A stretch of 64,000 bases of DNA from Candidatus Aalborgicola danicus (GCA_016703945.1 JADJBC010000004.1:69501-133500); one strand, 5' to 3'. Shown: positions 25,964 through 37,900, numbered from the stretch's first letter. The notes: generated by a model not told the origin, from the letters alone. Made by a program: numbers and translations.

Positions 25964-27091
25964 ATGAGTAAGCAACGCATAGTGGTAGGCCTCAGCGGTG
26001 GCGTCGATTCGGCAGTAACTGCTCACATTTTGAAGAAGCAGGGCCATGAGGTTGTCGGAATCTTCATGAAAAACTGGGAGGACGATGACCGCGCGGCGGG
26101 GTCTTCGGAAGATGAACCCGGCTATTGCACATCCAATATTGACTTTGTGGATGCCGCCGCCGTCGCCGATGTCATCGGCATCGAAATAGAGCACGTCAAC
26201 TTTGCAGCGGAATACAAGGACCGCGTTTTTTCCGACTTTCTGAGGGAATACCAGGCGGGCAGAACACCCAATCCGGACATATTGTGCAACGCAGAGATCA
26301 AGTTCAAGGCATTCCTGGACCACGCCATCCGTCTGGGGGCCGAGAAAATCGCGACCGGCCACTACGCGCGAACCCGACTGAATCAGGCCGATGGAAATCA
26401 TGAACTGCTCAAGGGATTGGATCCAAGCAAGGATCAAAGCTACTTCCTGCACCGACTGAATCAGGCCCAACTGTCGAAAACACTCTTCCCCATTGGCGAA
26501 CTGCACAAGAAGCAGGTGCGACAAATTGCCGAGGATATCGGCCTTCCCAATGCAAAGAAGAAGGACTCCACTGGGATTTGCTTCATCGGTGAGCGCCCGT
26601 TCCGCGACTTTTTGAACCGCTACATCGCCAAAGCGCCGGGGCCTATCCGCGATGAAAAGGGCCGTCGGTTGGGAGACCACCTAGGCCTCAGTTTTTACAC
26701 ATTGGGACAACGCCAGGGGTTGGGAATTGGTGGTATCAAGGATAAGGGCGCACAAAAGGGCAGTGGAGACCATGCTCCATGGTTTGTAGCACGCAAAGAA
26801 GTTGAAACCAACACCCTGTGGGTGGTGCAAGGGCATGACCATCCGTGGCTGCATTCGTTGAGTCTCGTTGCGCAAGACGCCAGTTGGATCGCGGGGAATC
26901 CGCCACCAGAGTCGTTGCTGGCTGCCAAGACCCGTTATCGACAAAGTGATGCTGAGTGTTCCGTGTCCCGGGCCAGCAGACTTCAGTTTGAGTTGAACTT
27001 CAGTCGACCACAGTGGGCCGTGACACCGGGCCAATCGGCGGTGTTGTACGCCGGAGACGTTTGCTTGGGCGGTGGAATTATTACTTTTTGA
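25964..27091 (+). CDS. mnmA: tRNA-specific 2-thiouridylase
   Basis: MnmA adds sulfur to the wobble uridine at position 34 of tRNAs for Lys, Glu and Gln. The 375-residue protein has the PP-loop VGLSGGVDSAV near residue 10, the catalytic cysteine in RTPNPDILCNAEIKF, the GHYAR motif and the second cysteine in KDSTGICFIGERPF. The C-terminal beta domains end in AVLYAGDVCLGGGII. It is preceded by an interspersed element and transcribed alone. Confidence 0.97.
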   Translation: MSKQRIVVGLSGGVDSAVTAHILKKQGHEVVGIFMKNWEDDDRAAGSSEDEPGYCTSNIDFVDAAAVADVIGIEIEHVNFAAEYKDRVFSDFLREYQAGRTPNPDILCNAEIKFKAFLDHAIRLGAEKIATGHYARTRLNQADGNHELLKGLDPSKDQSYFLHRLNQAQLSKTLFPIGELHKKQVRQIAEDIGLPNAKKKDSTGICFIGERPFRDFLNRYIAKAPGPIRDEKGRRLGDHLGLSFYTLGQRQGLGIGGIKDKGAQKGSGDHAPWFVARKEVETNTLWVVQGHDHPWLHSLSLVAQDASWIAGNPPPESLLAAKTRYRQSDAECSVSRASRLQFELNFSRPQWAVTPGQSAVLYAGDVCLGGGIITF

Positions 27092-27272
27092 CACTGAGCA
27101 TAGACCGGTAGTCTCAGATTTGGTCTGCAGTGGCATTGCTGCCCATCGGCGAACGCCATTCCTTAATAAGGACGGCGACACACCGTTTCCACAACCCCAA
27201 TTTCGAGTGCTAAGATCATTAGTAAAAAATCCGACTTGGAATTTAAGCCGATCTACCTGCAGCAAATCACAC

Positions 27273-27593
27273 ATGTTTCACGTTTCGCGCGGTATCGACA
27301 GGGCCATTCAATCGGTGTCTAAGCAAATGACGCCAGGCTGTGAAACGCTGGAAGAGAATGACCCCGAAATTCAACGCTTCTTTAAAGACACGAAAGGGCC
27401 TGAATTTGACGATGCCGACGCGGACTTTGTCCGGGTTTTGGAGGACCTGATTGACACGCTTATTCTGAAAAATGTTTTGCATCACACCGACCTGCCGGCT
27501 GCCGCCCAGAAGAAGCTGCTGTTGAGAAAGGGACTTCGCAGCCGTATCCAGGGTGCACTGAACTTGTTGGATAGAGATGACCGCATTCTTTGA
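27273..27593 (+). CDS. Small conserved acidic protein upstream of the type I secretion genes
   Basis: From the ATG at 27273 this gives 106 residues. The N-terminal half is acidic and variable (EENDPEIQRFF); the C-terminal half is helical with a conserved look: DFVRVLEDLIDTLILKNV, then HTDLPAAAQKKLLLRKGLRS. I recall similar short proteins, sometimes labelled 'tryptophan synthase subunit beta-like' without evidence, in beta- and gammaproteobacteria. The function is unknown. It ends 27 bases before the ABC transporter gene and probably shares its transcript. The start is uncertain, with no strong ribosome binding site and an alternative ATG at 27327. Confidence 0.65.
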   Translation: MFHVSRGIDRAIQSVSKQMTPGCETLEENDPEIQRFFKDTKGPEFDDADADFVRVLEDLIDTLILKNVLHHTDLPAAAQKKLLLRKGLRSRIQGALNLLDRDDRIL

Positions 27594-27620
27594 CATTACG
27601 TGTGTTTGAGTCACCTTCCG

Positions 27621-29825
27621 ATGTCTACTCCCGAACCAGCGACGAACAGTCAGCTCGAAAGCGCAGCGAACAGTCCCATCCCGAACGCGCGACGCATCGG
27701 TGAACAAAGTATGCGATTCGATCCCTTGTTGGACAGTGTCATTGCCGTAGCGGGCATATTTGGGATTACCACCACTTTTGAGGCTCTGTCTGCCGGTTTG
27801 CCGCTGGAGGGCAACCGCATCACCCCGGACCTGCTGCCCCGTGCCGCCGGTCGGGCCGGGCTAACGGCAAAGCTTGCCCGGAGAACCCTGGACAACCTTC
27901 GCCCTGGACTCTTGCCAGTGATTCTCCTGATGAAAGAAAACCAGGCCTGTGTACTTCTGGAGTGGCTTGCTTCTGGCGAGGCTAGGGTGCGTTTTCCAGA
28001 GAACGGCGAGTCATCCGACCTGTTGACGCGGGACGAACTGGAAAGCCTTTACGCTGGCGTAGTCTGCTTTGTCAGGCCCGTCTTTAAGTTTGATCCCCGC
28101 TCGCCCGATACTGGGCAATTGAAATCTCAGCACTGGTTTTGGGGCGTTGTATTTCAAAATTGGCGCCTGTACAGAGACAGCCTGTTAGCGGCCTTTCTCA
28201 TCAATATTTTCGCGTTGAGCATGCCCATGTTCACCATGACGGTGTACGACCGGGTCGTTCCCAATCGTGCTGAAGAGACCTTGTGGGTTCTGTCGATTGG
28301 TGTGTTTTTGATGATGCTTTTTGACATGGTTTTGCGGGTACTGCGGTCATATATATTGGATACCGCAGGAAAGCGTATTGATGTCACTCTTTCGGCGCGC
28401 ATCATGGAACGGGTCCTGGGTCTTGGCATGGCGGACCGACCTCCTTCAGTAGGTTCTTTCGCGGCCAACTTGCGCGCCTTTGAGTCTGTTCGGGAATTTG
28501 TTGCGTCGGCGACCATCACGACCCTGGTCGACATCCCGTTCGTCGTGGTGTTCTTTTTTGTGATCGCATGGATATCCCCATGGCTGGTTCTGCCGCCGCT
28601 ATTTTGCATTGCGGTTTTGGTCTTGGCATCGATGGTTGTACAGCAGAAGATGCAGGAACTCGTGGATGTCACCCAGCGGGCCACGTCGCAGCGCAATGCA
28701 ACCTTGGTAGAAAGTCTTGTGGGCATCGAGACCATTAAATTCATGGTTGCCGAGAGTAGCTTTCAGCGCAAGTGGGAACAGTCCACCGTGTTTCTGGCGC
28801 AAAACGGCACCAAGCTGAAGTTGCTGTCCTCTTCCATCATGAGCCTGGTGCAGTTGTTGCAGCAGTTTGTTGCTGTGGTTGTTGTCATCGTCGGCGTGTA
28901 TTTGTTAATTGACAACAAGCTCAGCATGGGGGGAATCATTGCTGCCTCCATGCTGGCGGGCAGGGCCATGGCACCGTTTGGTCAAGTTGCGGGGCTTCTC
29001 ATGCAGTACCACAACGCGAAAAGTGGATTGGCGTCTGTTGAGAAACATATGGAGACGCAACCTGAGCGCGCAGACACCTCGGCATTCCTGCACCGAAAAG
29101 GATTCCAAGGGACCATCGAGTTCAAAAATGTCAGTTTTTCTTATCCAGGCCAGCAGCAGGCGGTTTTGCGAAACGTTTCGTTCAAGATCCAAGCTGGAGA
29201 AAAAGTTGCATTCATCGGCCGGGTGGGATCTGGAAAATCCACTATTCAACGATTGGTGCTGGGGCTCTACCAGCCTACCGAAGGTGCCATCCTCATTGAC
29301 GGCATAGACCTTCGCCAGATTGATCCCGCCGAATTGCGCAGAGCAGCCGGTTTTGTGTCGCAGGACGTGAGTTTGTTCTATGGCTCCCTGAAGGACAACA
29401 TCACGCTGGGGGCGCCCTTTGCTGACGACCAGGAGATCATCAATGCGGCAGAGGTGGCCGGCGTGACGGAATTTGCAAACCGCCATCCACGGGGCTTTGA
29501 CATGTTGATCGGTGAACGCGGAGAGTCTTTGTCTGGAGGCCAACGACAGGCAGTTGGTATCGCACGCGCAGTTTTGAACGACTCCCCGATCTTGCTGCTA
29601 GATGAGCCGAGCAGTGCGATGGACCACCAAAGCGAGGACTTGTTGAAGACCCGTTTGCAACGGTTCAGCATTGGAAAGACCGTCATTTTGGTAACACACC
29701 GGACATCACTGTTGGAGCTGGTTGATCGTCTAATCGTCATCGACAATGGAAAAGTCATGGCTGACGGCCCGAAAACTCAGGTTGTGGAAGCACTGCAAAG
29801 TGGCAGAGTGGGCAGGGCCGTTTGA
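27621..29825 (+). CDS. lapB: Type I secretion ABC transporter, LapB-like
   Basis: This 734-residue inner-membrane ATPase should energise export of the adhesin. It has an N-terminal C39-like domain without the catalytic cysteine, which in this family binds the substrate rather than cleaving it. A six-helix transmembrane domain follows (for example FLINIFALSMPMFTMTVYDR). The nucleotide-binding domain has Walker A GRVGSGKST near residue 533, signature LSGGQRQA and Walker B ILLLDEPSSAMD near 660. The start at 27621 is tentative; ATG 27711 is an alternative. The next gene begins on the last base of its stop codon. Confidence 0.9.
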   Translation: MSTPEPATNSQLESAANSPIPNARRIGEQSMRFDPLLDSVIAVAGIFGITTTFEALSAGLPLEGNRITPDLLPRAAGRAGLTAKLARRTLDNLRPGLLPVILLMKENQACVLLEWLASGEARVRFPENGESSDLLTRDELESLYAGVVCFVRPVFKFDPRSPDTGQLKSQHWFWGVVFQNWRLYRDSLLAAFLINIFALSMPMFTMTVYDRVVPNRAEETLWVLSIGVFLMMLFDMVLRVLRSYILDTAGKRIDVTLSARIMERVLGLGMADRPPSVGSFAANLRAFESVREFVASATITTLVDIPFVVVFFFVIAWISPWLVLPPLFCIAVLVLASMVVQQKMQELVDVTQRATSQRNATLVESLVGIETIKFMVAESSFQRKWEQSTVFLAQNGTKLKLLSSSIMSLVQLLQQFVAVVVVIVGVYLLIDNKLSMGGIIAASMLAGRAMAPFGQVAGLLMQYHNAKSGLASVEKHMETQPERADTSAFLHRKGFQGTIEFKNVSFSYPGQQQAVLRNVSFKIQAGEKVAFIGRVGSGKSTIQRLVLGLYQPTEGAILIDGIDLRQIDPAELRRAAGFVSQDVSLFYGSLKDNITLGAPFADDQEIINAAEVAGVTEFANRHPRGFDMLIGERGESLSGGQRQAVGIARAVLNDSPILLLDEPSSAMDHQSEDLLKTRLQRFSIGKTVILVTHRTSLLELVDRLIVIDNGKVMADGPKTQVVEALQSGRVGRAV

Positions 29826-31240
29826 TGGATGGCAAGAAAAAAACCTCCGAGTGGCTCAAGAACGCGTGGCAAAGGTTTTACCTGCGCTGTTCAGTCGCCA
29901 TGGACCGGGCAATGGGTGCACTGGCTGGAAGATACGACGAGTTGGACGCCGACTTCGATGCCAACGCCGACTGGGCGATTGCGGAGCAAACGCCAAAAGG
30001 GGCACGGGTCTTGGTTTGGCTCAGTGTTGGCGCGGTGTTGATCTTGTTGCTTTGGGCCAACTTTGCAGTCTTGGATGAAGTGACACGCGGTGAGGGTAAG
30101 GTCATTCCCTCCCGACAGGTTCAGGTTTTGCAAAGCTTGGACGGAGGCATGGTCTCAGAGATACTAGTCAAGGAAGGCCAAACTGTGAAGATCGGCGATT
30201 TGATGCTCAAGGTGGATCCCACGCGTATGGTCTCTTCACTGCGTGAAAACCGATCGCAGTACCTCTCCTTGCTCGCCAAAGGTGCGCGCCTCAGGGCGCT
30301 GGCGGAGGGCTCCCGATTTGTTCCCCCTAGTGAGGTTACCGAGGAAGCCCCAGAAATTGCGGCGCAAGAACGCGCCCTTTACGAATCTAGAAGAGCCGAG
30401 TTGGATGCAACACTGGGCGTAGCCAAGCAGCAGTCTGCGCAAAGATCCCAAGAGCTGATATCGGTCCGGGCCAAGCGTGAACAGGCTTCACAGAGTTTCA
30501 ATTTGACAGCGCGAGAGTTGGAAATGACCCGTCCGTTGGCAAAGTCAGGTGCCATATCGGATGTTGAATTGCTCCGACTGGAACGTGATGTCGCGCGATA
30601 CAGAGGCGAACGGGACAGTGCCAATTCGGACATACCGCGTTTGGAATCTGCTGTTGCCGAAGCGACCCGCAAGATTCAGGAAATCGAGTTGACCTTTCGA
30701 AACATTGCCCGCTCGGAGCTCAGCGAAACCAATGCCAAACTCAATGCGTTGCTAGAGGGTAGCTCGGCTTTGGAGGATCGGGTCAGACAAACTGAAATTC
30801 GATCCCCGGTGAATGGGACGATCAAGCAACTGAAGGTCAACACGGTGGGTGGCGTCGTGCAACCAGGCAAGGATTTGGTCGAAGTTGTCCCCTCTGACGA
30901 CGCGCTACTACTGGAGGCACGGGTGCTGCCAAGGGACATCGCGTTCTTGCACCCCGGCCAGAAGGCACTGGTTAAATTCACCGCCTATGACTTTGCCACT
31001 TATGGCGGACTAGAGGCTACGCTGGAGCACATCAGCGCAGACACCGTACTCGACGAAAAGGGAAATGCATTTTTCTTGGTTCGCGTACGAACACTCTCCA
31101 GCAGCATTGGCGTCCAGAATTTCCCTATCATCCCGGGCATGGTGGCAGAAGTCGACATCCTTACGGGAAAGAAGTCAGTGCTAGCTTACTTAATGAGGCC
31201 CATTTTGAGGGCTAAGGCGAAAGCATTGACGGAGCGATGA
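29825..31240 (+). CDS. lapC: Type I secretion membrane fusion protein, LapC/HlyD-like
   Basis: A 471-residue adaptor that bridges the ABC transporter and the outer-membrane channel. It has one N-terminal transmembrane helix (VLVWLSVGAVLILLLWANF), a biotinyl-lipoyl-like half motif (VQVLQSLDGGMVSEILVKEG), a long alpha-helical hairpin rich in Glu, Arg and Gln (about residues 130-300), the second half motif IRSPVNGTIKQLKVNTVGGV, and a beta-barrel C-terminus ending LRAKAKALTER. It starts with the ATG of TGATG on the lapB stop and overlaps the regulator gene by 4 bases, so the three genes are translated as one operon. Confidence 0.92.
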   Translation: MDGKKKTSEWLKNAWQRFYLRCSVAMDRAMGALAGRYDELDADFDANADWAIAEQTPKGARVLVWLSVGAVLILLLWANFAVLDEVTRGEGKVIPSRQVQVLQSLDGGMVSEILVKEGQTVKIGDLMLKVDPTRMVSSLRENRSQYLSLLAKGARLRALAEGSRFVPPSEVTEEAPEIAAQERALYESRRAELDATLGVAKQQSAQRSQELISVRAKREQASQSFNLTARELEMTRPLAKSGAISDVELLRLERDVARYRGERDSANSDIPRLESAVAEATRKIQEIELTFRNIARSELSETNAKLNALLEGSSALEDRVRQTEIRSPVNGTIKQLKVNTVGGVVQPGKDLVEVVPSDDALLLEARVLPRDIAFLHPGQKALVKFTAYDFATYGGLEATLEHISADTVLDEKGNAFFLVRVRTLSSSIGVQNFPIIPGMVAEVDILTGKKSVLAYLMRPILRAKAKALTER

Positions 31241-31875
31241 AGCGGTCCCACAGCACTCTGTTTGTTACCCATGACCCGGGTCTGCTACTGCATTGGCAAA
31301 AAGCCTTTGGCAAGACCCAGCACAGCGGAATCAACAAGATTGAAGTATTTTTTCAGGCCACGCCCAGACCCCCCTGTGTTGTCTGGATAGACACTGCAAT
31401 ACCTGGCCGACCCGCCTGGACCTCCGACGTTTGGCTTCCTATGCTTCAAAACGAACAGTTTCGCATTGTTGCGGCAAGCTCGAACCCCCGTGACGACGAA
31501 GCAATGGAAGCATTGGATTCAGGTTGTGTTGCGTATTGCCATGCCTTTTCCGACGCACCGACACTCAAACAGGTCAGAGATGTGGTGGAGGGGGGGCAGG
31601 TTTGGATTGGAAAAAGTCTGATGCAGCGGCTTCTCCACAACGTGAATCGAGCGGTTTCAAGAAAACCGGCAATCGATGACGCTTGGCGCGCCCAGTTGAC
31701 CCGACGCGAAGTTGAAGTGGCAATTCTTGCTGCCAATGGCGCCTCCAACAACGCCATCGCCAACCAATGCAAGATATCGGAACGAACTGTCAAAGCGCAT
31801 TTGAGTGCAATTTTTGACAAACTGAATATCACCGATCGCCTTCAATTGGCCCTGCGGGTTCACGGAATTCAGTAG
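31237..31875 (+). CDS. LuxR/NarL-family regulator with an atypical receiver domain
   Basis: A 212-residue protein with a C-terminal LuxR helix-turn-helix (LTRREVEVAILAANGASNNA, then ISERTVKAHLSAIFDKL). The N-terminal 120 residues look like a response-regulator receiver but lack the usual paired acidic residues at the first strand (FVTHDPGLL). An aspartate in VWIDTAIPG sits where the phosphorylated residue would be. Overlap with lapC and position right before the adhesin gene suggest it controls the adhesin or its secretion genes; this is inference. A perfect 5-bp inverted repeat lies between it and the adhesin. Confidence 0.82.
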   Translation: MKRSHSTLFVTHDPGLLLHWQKAFGKTQHSGINKIEVFFQATPRPPCVVWIDTAIPGRPAWTSDVWLPMLQNEQFRIVAASSNPRDDEAMEALDSGCVAYCHAFSDAPTLKQVRDVVEGGQVWIGKSLMQRLLHNVNRAVSRKPAIDDAWRAQLTRREVEVAILAANGASNNAIANQCKISERTVKAHLSAIFDKLNITDRLQLALRVHGIQ

Positions 31876-31892
31876 TCCAGCCTGTATCTACC

Positions 31893-31906
31893 TGTCCGTA
31901 AGGACA
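31893..31906. promoter_or_regulatory. Short inverted repeat upstream of the adhesin gene
   Basis: TGTCC-GTAA-GGACA is a perfect 5-bp inverted repeat about 70 bases before the adhesin start and 18 bases after the regulator stop. NarL/FixJ-type regulators often bind short inverted repeats, so it is a candidate operator for the adjacent gene product. A single copy is weak evidence. Confidence 0.3.
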
Positions 31907-31973
31907 ATAGCAGCCGGGCGATTGGTTGGATAGAGTATCGCAATCTGACATTGCTGTACTTGAAGGATTTCTC

Positions 31974-34900
31974 ATGGCCACCACTCAAAACTCTGCCCAG
32001 GCTCGCGGTATTGTTGTAACTTTGGAGGGTAATGCTTGGCTGGTTGACGCAGCTGGCAATCGTCGACTGCTGAAAGTTGGGGATGAAGTACAGGAGGGTC
32101 AGACTGTCATCACCGAGGACGGTACGCGTCTGGAATTGGGATTGCCCAATGGCCAACCGGTACTAATCGCCTCCGGCAGAGAGTTACTGATAGACGCAAC
32201 ACTATTAGGGTCCGCGAGCGTCGACAAGACTGAGGCAGCCTTGGTGAACTTGAACAGTGGGTCCGCTGAAATTGCCAGGATCATCGCATCGGGTGGAGAT
32301 CTTTCAACACAACTGGAGTCCACTGCAGCCGGCCTTGGAGGCGGTGACGGTAGCGATACCCACGGTTTCGTTCGCCTTTTGCGTATTCAAGAAAACACAT
32401 CGCCACTCACGATTGACAGGGCTTCTGTTGTAGCTGGATCCGATAGTCAGTTCACTCAAACCAGAGCGGCGGTGGATGAGGTAACGGCCTCTATCACGAT
32501 TGACGCAGTGACACTGGACAACATCCTTAACGCCACAGAGTCACAAGGCTCGGTGGCCGTCACAGGAACCGTAAGCGGCGACGTCAAGTCTGGCGACACC
32601 GTCACCTTGACGATCAATGGCACTGTATTCACCGGTGTGGTGAACGCAGGAAATACCTTTAGCATCAATGTCCCGGGAAGCGTGCTGGCAAACAACGCGG
32701 ACAAGACTATCGAGGCAAGCGTCACAACCATTGACAGGTTTGGTGACACAGTCATTGGTACGACCGCTCACCCCTATCGGGCCGAAGTCACGATCTCGGG
32801 CATCAGCAGCCCGACAGCGCCTGAAGGTTCGGACTTGGTCTACTCGGTTACTTTGTCAGGAACTTCTACCGCCCCATTGACTTTCCCCTTTACTCTTGGC
32901 GGTGGCACTGCGTCGACCGTGGACTACACCACGGCCACTTTCAGCAATGGTGTCACCCTCTCCGGTGGTGTGTTGACCGTGCCACCCGGCGTCAGCGGTT
33001 TTTCGGTAACCCTGCCTACCGTCAACGACACACTCAATGAGGCTCCTGAGACCGTTCCGCTGACCATTGGCTCAGCCAGCGGCACGGGCACCATCACCGA
33101 CAACGATCCGCTGCCTACACTGTCCATCAACGATGTGACCGTTAACGAAGCTGCTGGAACTGCCACGTTCACCGTAACGCTGTCCGCTGCGTCCAGTCAA
33201 AGCGTCTCGGTGAGCTACAACACCAGCAATGGCACTGCGATCGCAGGTTCTGACTACACCTCTACCAGTGGCTCCCTGACTTTTGCTCCGGGCACGACGA
33301 CTCAAACGGTCACAGTCAATATTACCGACGACACAGTATTTGAAGGCACCCCTGGCGAGACCTTCAACGTCAACCTTCTGACCCCTACCAACGCAACGAT
33401 CGCCGACATCCTGGGCGTGGGCACCATTGTTGATGACGATACCGCTGTCAGCATTGCATCGATTTCCAGCCCAACTGCACCCGAGGGCACGAATTTGGTC
33501 TACTCCGTCACATTGACGGGATCATCCACCACCCCATCGACTTTTGCATTGACCCTGGGCGGTGGCACCGCATCCACCGTGGACTACACCACGGCCACTT
33601 TCAGCAACGGCGTCACCTTCTCCGGTGGGGTGTTGACCGTACCGCCCGGCGTGACCGGTTTTACGGTAACCCTGCCTACCATCAACGACACACTCAATGA
33701 AACCGCTGAAACGGTTCCTTTGACCATTGGCTCAACCAGCGGCACCGGCACCATCATCGACAACGATCCGCTGCCTTCACTGTCCATCAACGATGTACTG
33801 TTAATGAATCTGCTGGCACCGCCACGTTCACCGTGACGCTGTCGACTGCTTCCAGTCAAAGCGTCTCAGTGAGCTACAACACCAGCAATGGCACCGCCAC
33901 AGCGGGCCCTGACTACACCGCTACCAGCGGCACTGTGACTTTTGCGCCAGGCACGACGACGCAAACCGTCACGGTCAGCATCACCAACGACACGGTATTT
34001 GAAGGCATTGCGGGTGAGACGTTTAACGTCAACCTGCTCAATCCAACCAATGCAACGATTGCCGACAACCTGGGTATTGGCACCATCGTTGATGACGATA
34101 CAGCGGTCAGCATTGCATCGATTTCCAGCCCGACCGCGCCTGAGGGCACGGATTTGGTCTACTCCGTCACCCTGACTGGGTCGTCCAACACCCCATCGAC
34201 TTTTGCATTGACCCTGGGTGGTGGCACCGCATCCACCGTGGACTACACCACGGCCACTTTCAGCAACGGCGTCACCTTCTCCGGTGGGGTGTTGACCGTA
34301 CCGCCCGGCGTGACCGGTTTTACGGTAACCCTGCCTACCATCAACGACACACTCAATGAAACCGCTGAAACGGTTCCTTTGACCATTGGCTCAGCCAGCG
34401 GCACCGGCACCATCATCGACAACGATCCACTGCCTGCACTGTCCATCAACGATGTAACAGTGAATGAATCTGCTGGCACCGCCACGTTCACCGTGACGCT
34501 GTCGGCTGCTTCCAGTCAAAGCGTCTCAGTGAGCTACAACACCAGCAATGGCACCGCCACAGCGGGCCCTGACTACACCGCTACCAGCGGCACTGTGACT
34601 TTTGCGCCAGGCACGACGACGCAAACCGTCACGGTCAGTATTACCAACGACACGGTATTTAAGGCATTGCGGGCGAGACGTTCAACGTCAACCTGCTTAC
34701 ATCAACAAATGCGAACATTGCCGATGGCATCGGAGCCGGCACTATCAAGGATGACGGCACGGGCGGCCCTCCAGGCACCGACAACGACACGCCCGCTCTG
34801 TCCATCGCTGATATCTCGGTCGTAGAAGGCGCCAGCGCCGTCTTTACCGTGAGCCTGTCAAACCCCACCAGCGCCGTGGTATTCACCCAAGCTTGGCCAA

Positions 34901-37900
34901 TGGCACTGCCACACTGGTGCCGATACTGCAGGCGCAGGCACTCTGGAGTTCAACAGCGGCACCGTCCTAGTCCCGTGTGGACTCGCTGTGAGCGGCAATG
35001 TGACCATCCCCGCAGGCGCCACCTCCCGTGCAGCTGCGCTTGGCCACCACCGATGATGTGATTTCGAGAACGGCAACGAGACCTTCACACTCACCGCCAC
35101 TCCGGTCTCCAGCGCCACTACGGGCTGTCGCCACCGGCACGGCCACCATTACCGATAACGACGGAGCGCTCCCAGTTCTCCATCAACGACGTCACCGTCA
35201 ATGAGGGTGCGGGCACCATCACCTTCACCGTGAGCCTGTCCAACCTGGGCGCGGGCGCCTGACCGTGGACTACGCCACCGCCAGCAGCACCGCCACTGCG
35301 GGCACTGGCACCAGCGACGTGACAGCGGGCACCAGCGCATTGACTGGCACTTGACCTTCGCCCAGGCGTGCTCACCCAGACCGTGACTCTGAACGTCACC
35401 AATGACACCATCTACGAAGTCAGCGAAGCCTTTGCCGTGAACCTCTCCAACGCCTCCGCTGGCGCTGGTATTGCCGATGGCATCGGAGCCGGCACCATCA
35501 AGGATGACGGCACGGGCGGCCCTCCAGGCACCGACAACGACACGCCCACGTTGACCCTCACCGGCCCGGCCACGGTCAACGAAGCCGCCGGCACCTGACC
35601 TACACCGTCACGCTGTCCAACCCCGCCAGCGGCCCCATCACGGTGGCCTACAACGCCAGCGGCACTGCCACCTCGGGCGCCGACTTCGGCGCAAGCTCCG
35701 GCACGCTGACCTTTGCACCCAATGTGATAAGCCAGACCTTCACCGTGGCCATCACCAACGACACCACGTTTGAAGGCGCCGAGAACTACACCGCCAACCT
35801 GTCAGCACCCACCGGTGGCGCCACGATTGCCACCGGCACCGTGACCACCACCATCAACGACGACGGCACGGGCGGCCCTCCAGGCACCGACAACGACACG
35901 CCCGCTCTGTCCATCGCTGATATCTCGGTCGGAAGGCGCCAGCGCCGTCTTTACCGTGAGCCTGTCCAACCCCAGCACCAGCGCCGTGGTATTCACACCA
36001 AGCTTGGCCAATGGCACTGCCACACTGGGTACCGATACTGCAGGCGCAGGCACTCTGGAGTTCAACAGCGGCACCGTCCTAGTCCCCGTGTGGACTGCTG
36101 TGAGCGGCAATGTGACCATCCCGCAGGCGCCACCTCCGTGCAGCTGCGCTTGGCCACCACCGATGATGTGATTTCTGGAAGGCAACGAGACCTTCACACT
36201 CACCGCCACTCCGGTCTCCGGCGCCACTACGGCTGTCGCCACCGGCACGGCCACCATTACCGATAACGACGGAGCGCCCCAGTTCTCCATCAACGACGTC
36301 ACCGTCAATGAGGGTGCGGGCACCATCACCTTCACCGTGAGCCTGTCCAACCCGGGCGCGGGCGCCTGACCGTGGACTACGCCACCGCCAGCGGCACGCG
36401 CCACTGCGGGCACTGGCACCAGCGACGGACAGCGGGCACCAGCGCATTGACTGGCACTTTGACCTTCGCCCCAGGCGTGCTCACCCAGACCGTGACTCTG
36501 AACGTCACCAATGACACCATCTACGAAGTCAGCGAAGCCTTTGCCGTGAACCTCTCCAACGCCTCCGCTGGCGCTGGTATTGCCGATGGCATCGGAGCCG
36601 GCACCATCAAGGATGACGGCACGGGCGGCCCTCCAGGCACCGACAACGACACGCCCACGTTGACCCTCACCGGCCCGGCCACGGTCAACAAGCCGCCGGC
36701 ACCCTGACCTACACCGTCACGCTGTCCAACCCCGCCAGCGGCCCCATCACGGTGGCCTACAACACGGCCAGCGGCACTGCCACCTCGGGCGCCGACTTCG
36801 GCGCAAGCTCCGGCACGCTGACCTTTGCACCCAATGTGACAAGCCAGACCTTCACCGTGGCCATCACCAACGACACCACGTTTGAAGGCGCCGAGAACTA
36901 CACCGCCAACCTGTCAGCACCCACCGGTGGCGCCACGATTGCCACCGGCACCGTGACCACCACCATCAACGACGACGGCACGGGCGGCCCTCCAGGCACC
37001 GACAACGACACGCCCGCTCTGTCCATCGCTGATATCTCGGTCGTAGAAGGCGCCAGCGCCGTCTTTACCGTGAGCCTGTCCAACCCCAGCACCAGCGCCG
37101 TGGTATTCACACCAAGCTTGGCCAATGGCACTGCCACACTGGGTACCGATACTGCAGGCGCAGGCACTCTGGAGTTCAACAGCGGCACCGTCCTAGTCCC
37201 CGTGTGGACTGCTGTGAGCGGCAATGTGACCATCCCCGCAGGCGCCACCTCCGTGCAGCTGCGCTTGGCCACCACCGATGATGTGATTTCTGAAGGCAAC
37301 GAGACCTTCACACTCACCGCCACTCCGGTCTCCGGCGCCACTACGGCTGTCGCCACCGGCACGGCCACCATGACCGATAACGACGGAGCGCCCCAGTTCT
37401 CCATCAACGACGTCACCGTCAATGAGGGTGCGGGCACCATCACCTTCACCGTGAGCCTGTCCAACCGGGCGCGGGCGCGCCCTGACCGTGGACTACGCCA
37501 CCGCCAGCGGCACCGCCACTGCGGGCACTGGCACCAGCGACGTGACAGCGGGCACCAGCGCATTGACTGGCACTTTGACCTTCGCCCCAGGCGTGCTCAC
37601 CCAGACCGTGACTCTGAACGTCACCAATGACACCATCTACGAAGTCAGCGAAGCCTTTGCCGTGAACCTCTCCAACGCCTCCGCTGGCGCTGGTATTGCC
37701 GATGGCATCGGAGCCGGCACCATCAGGATGACGGCACGGGCGGCCCTCCAGGCACCGACAACGACACGCCCACGTTGACCCTCACCGGCCCGGCCACGGT
37801 CAACGAAGCCGCCGGCACCCTGACCTACACCGTCACGCTGTCCAACCCCGCCAGCGGCCCCCATCACGGTGCCCTAACATGGCCAGCGGCACTGCCACCT

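Noticed and set aside
31180..31230. Possible sixth copy of the interspersed element (GCTAGCTTACTTAATG then GAGGGCTAAGG)
   Set aside because: The GCTAT-N7-RTAGC start is missing and the codons give the normal HlyD-type C-terminus (RPILRAKAKAL).
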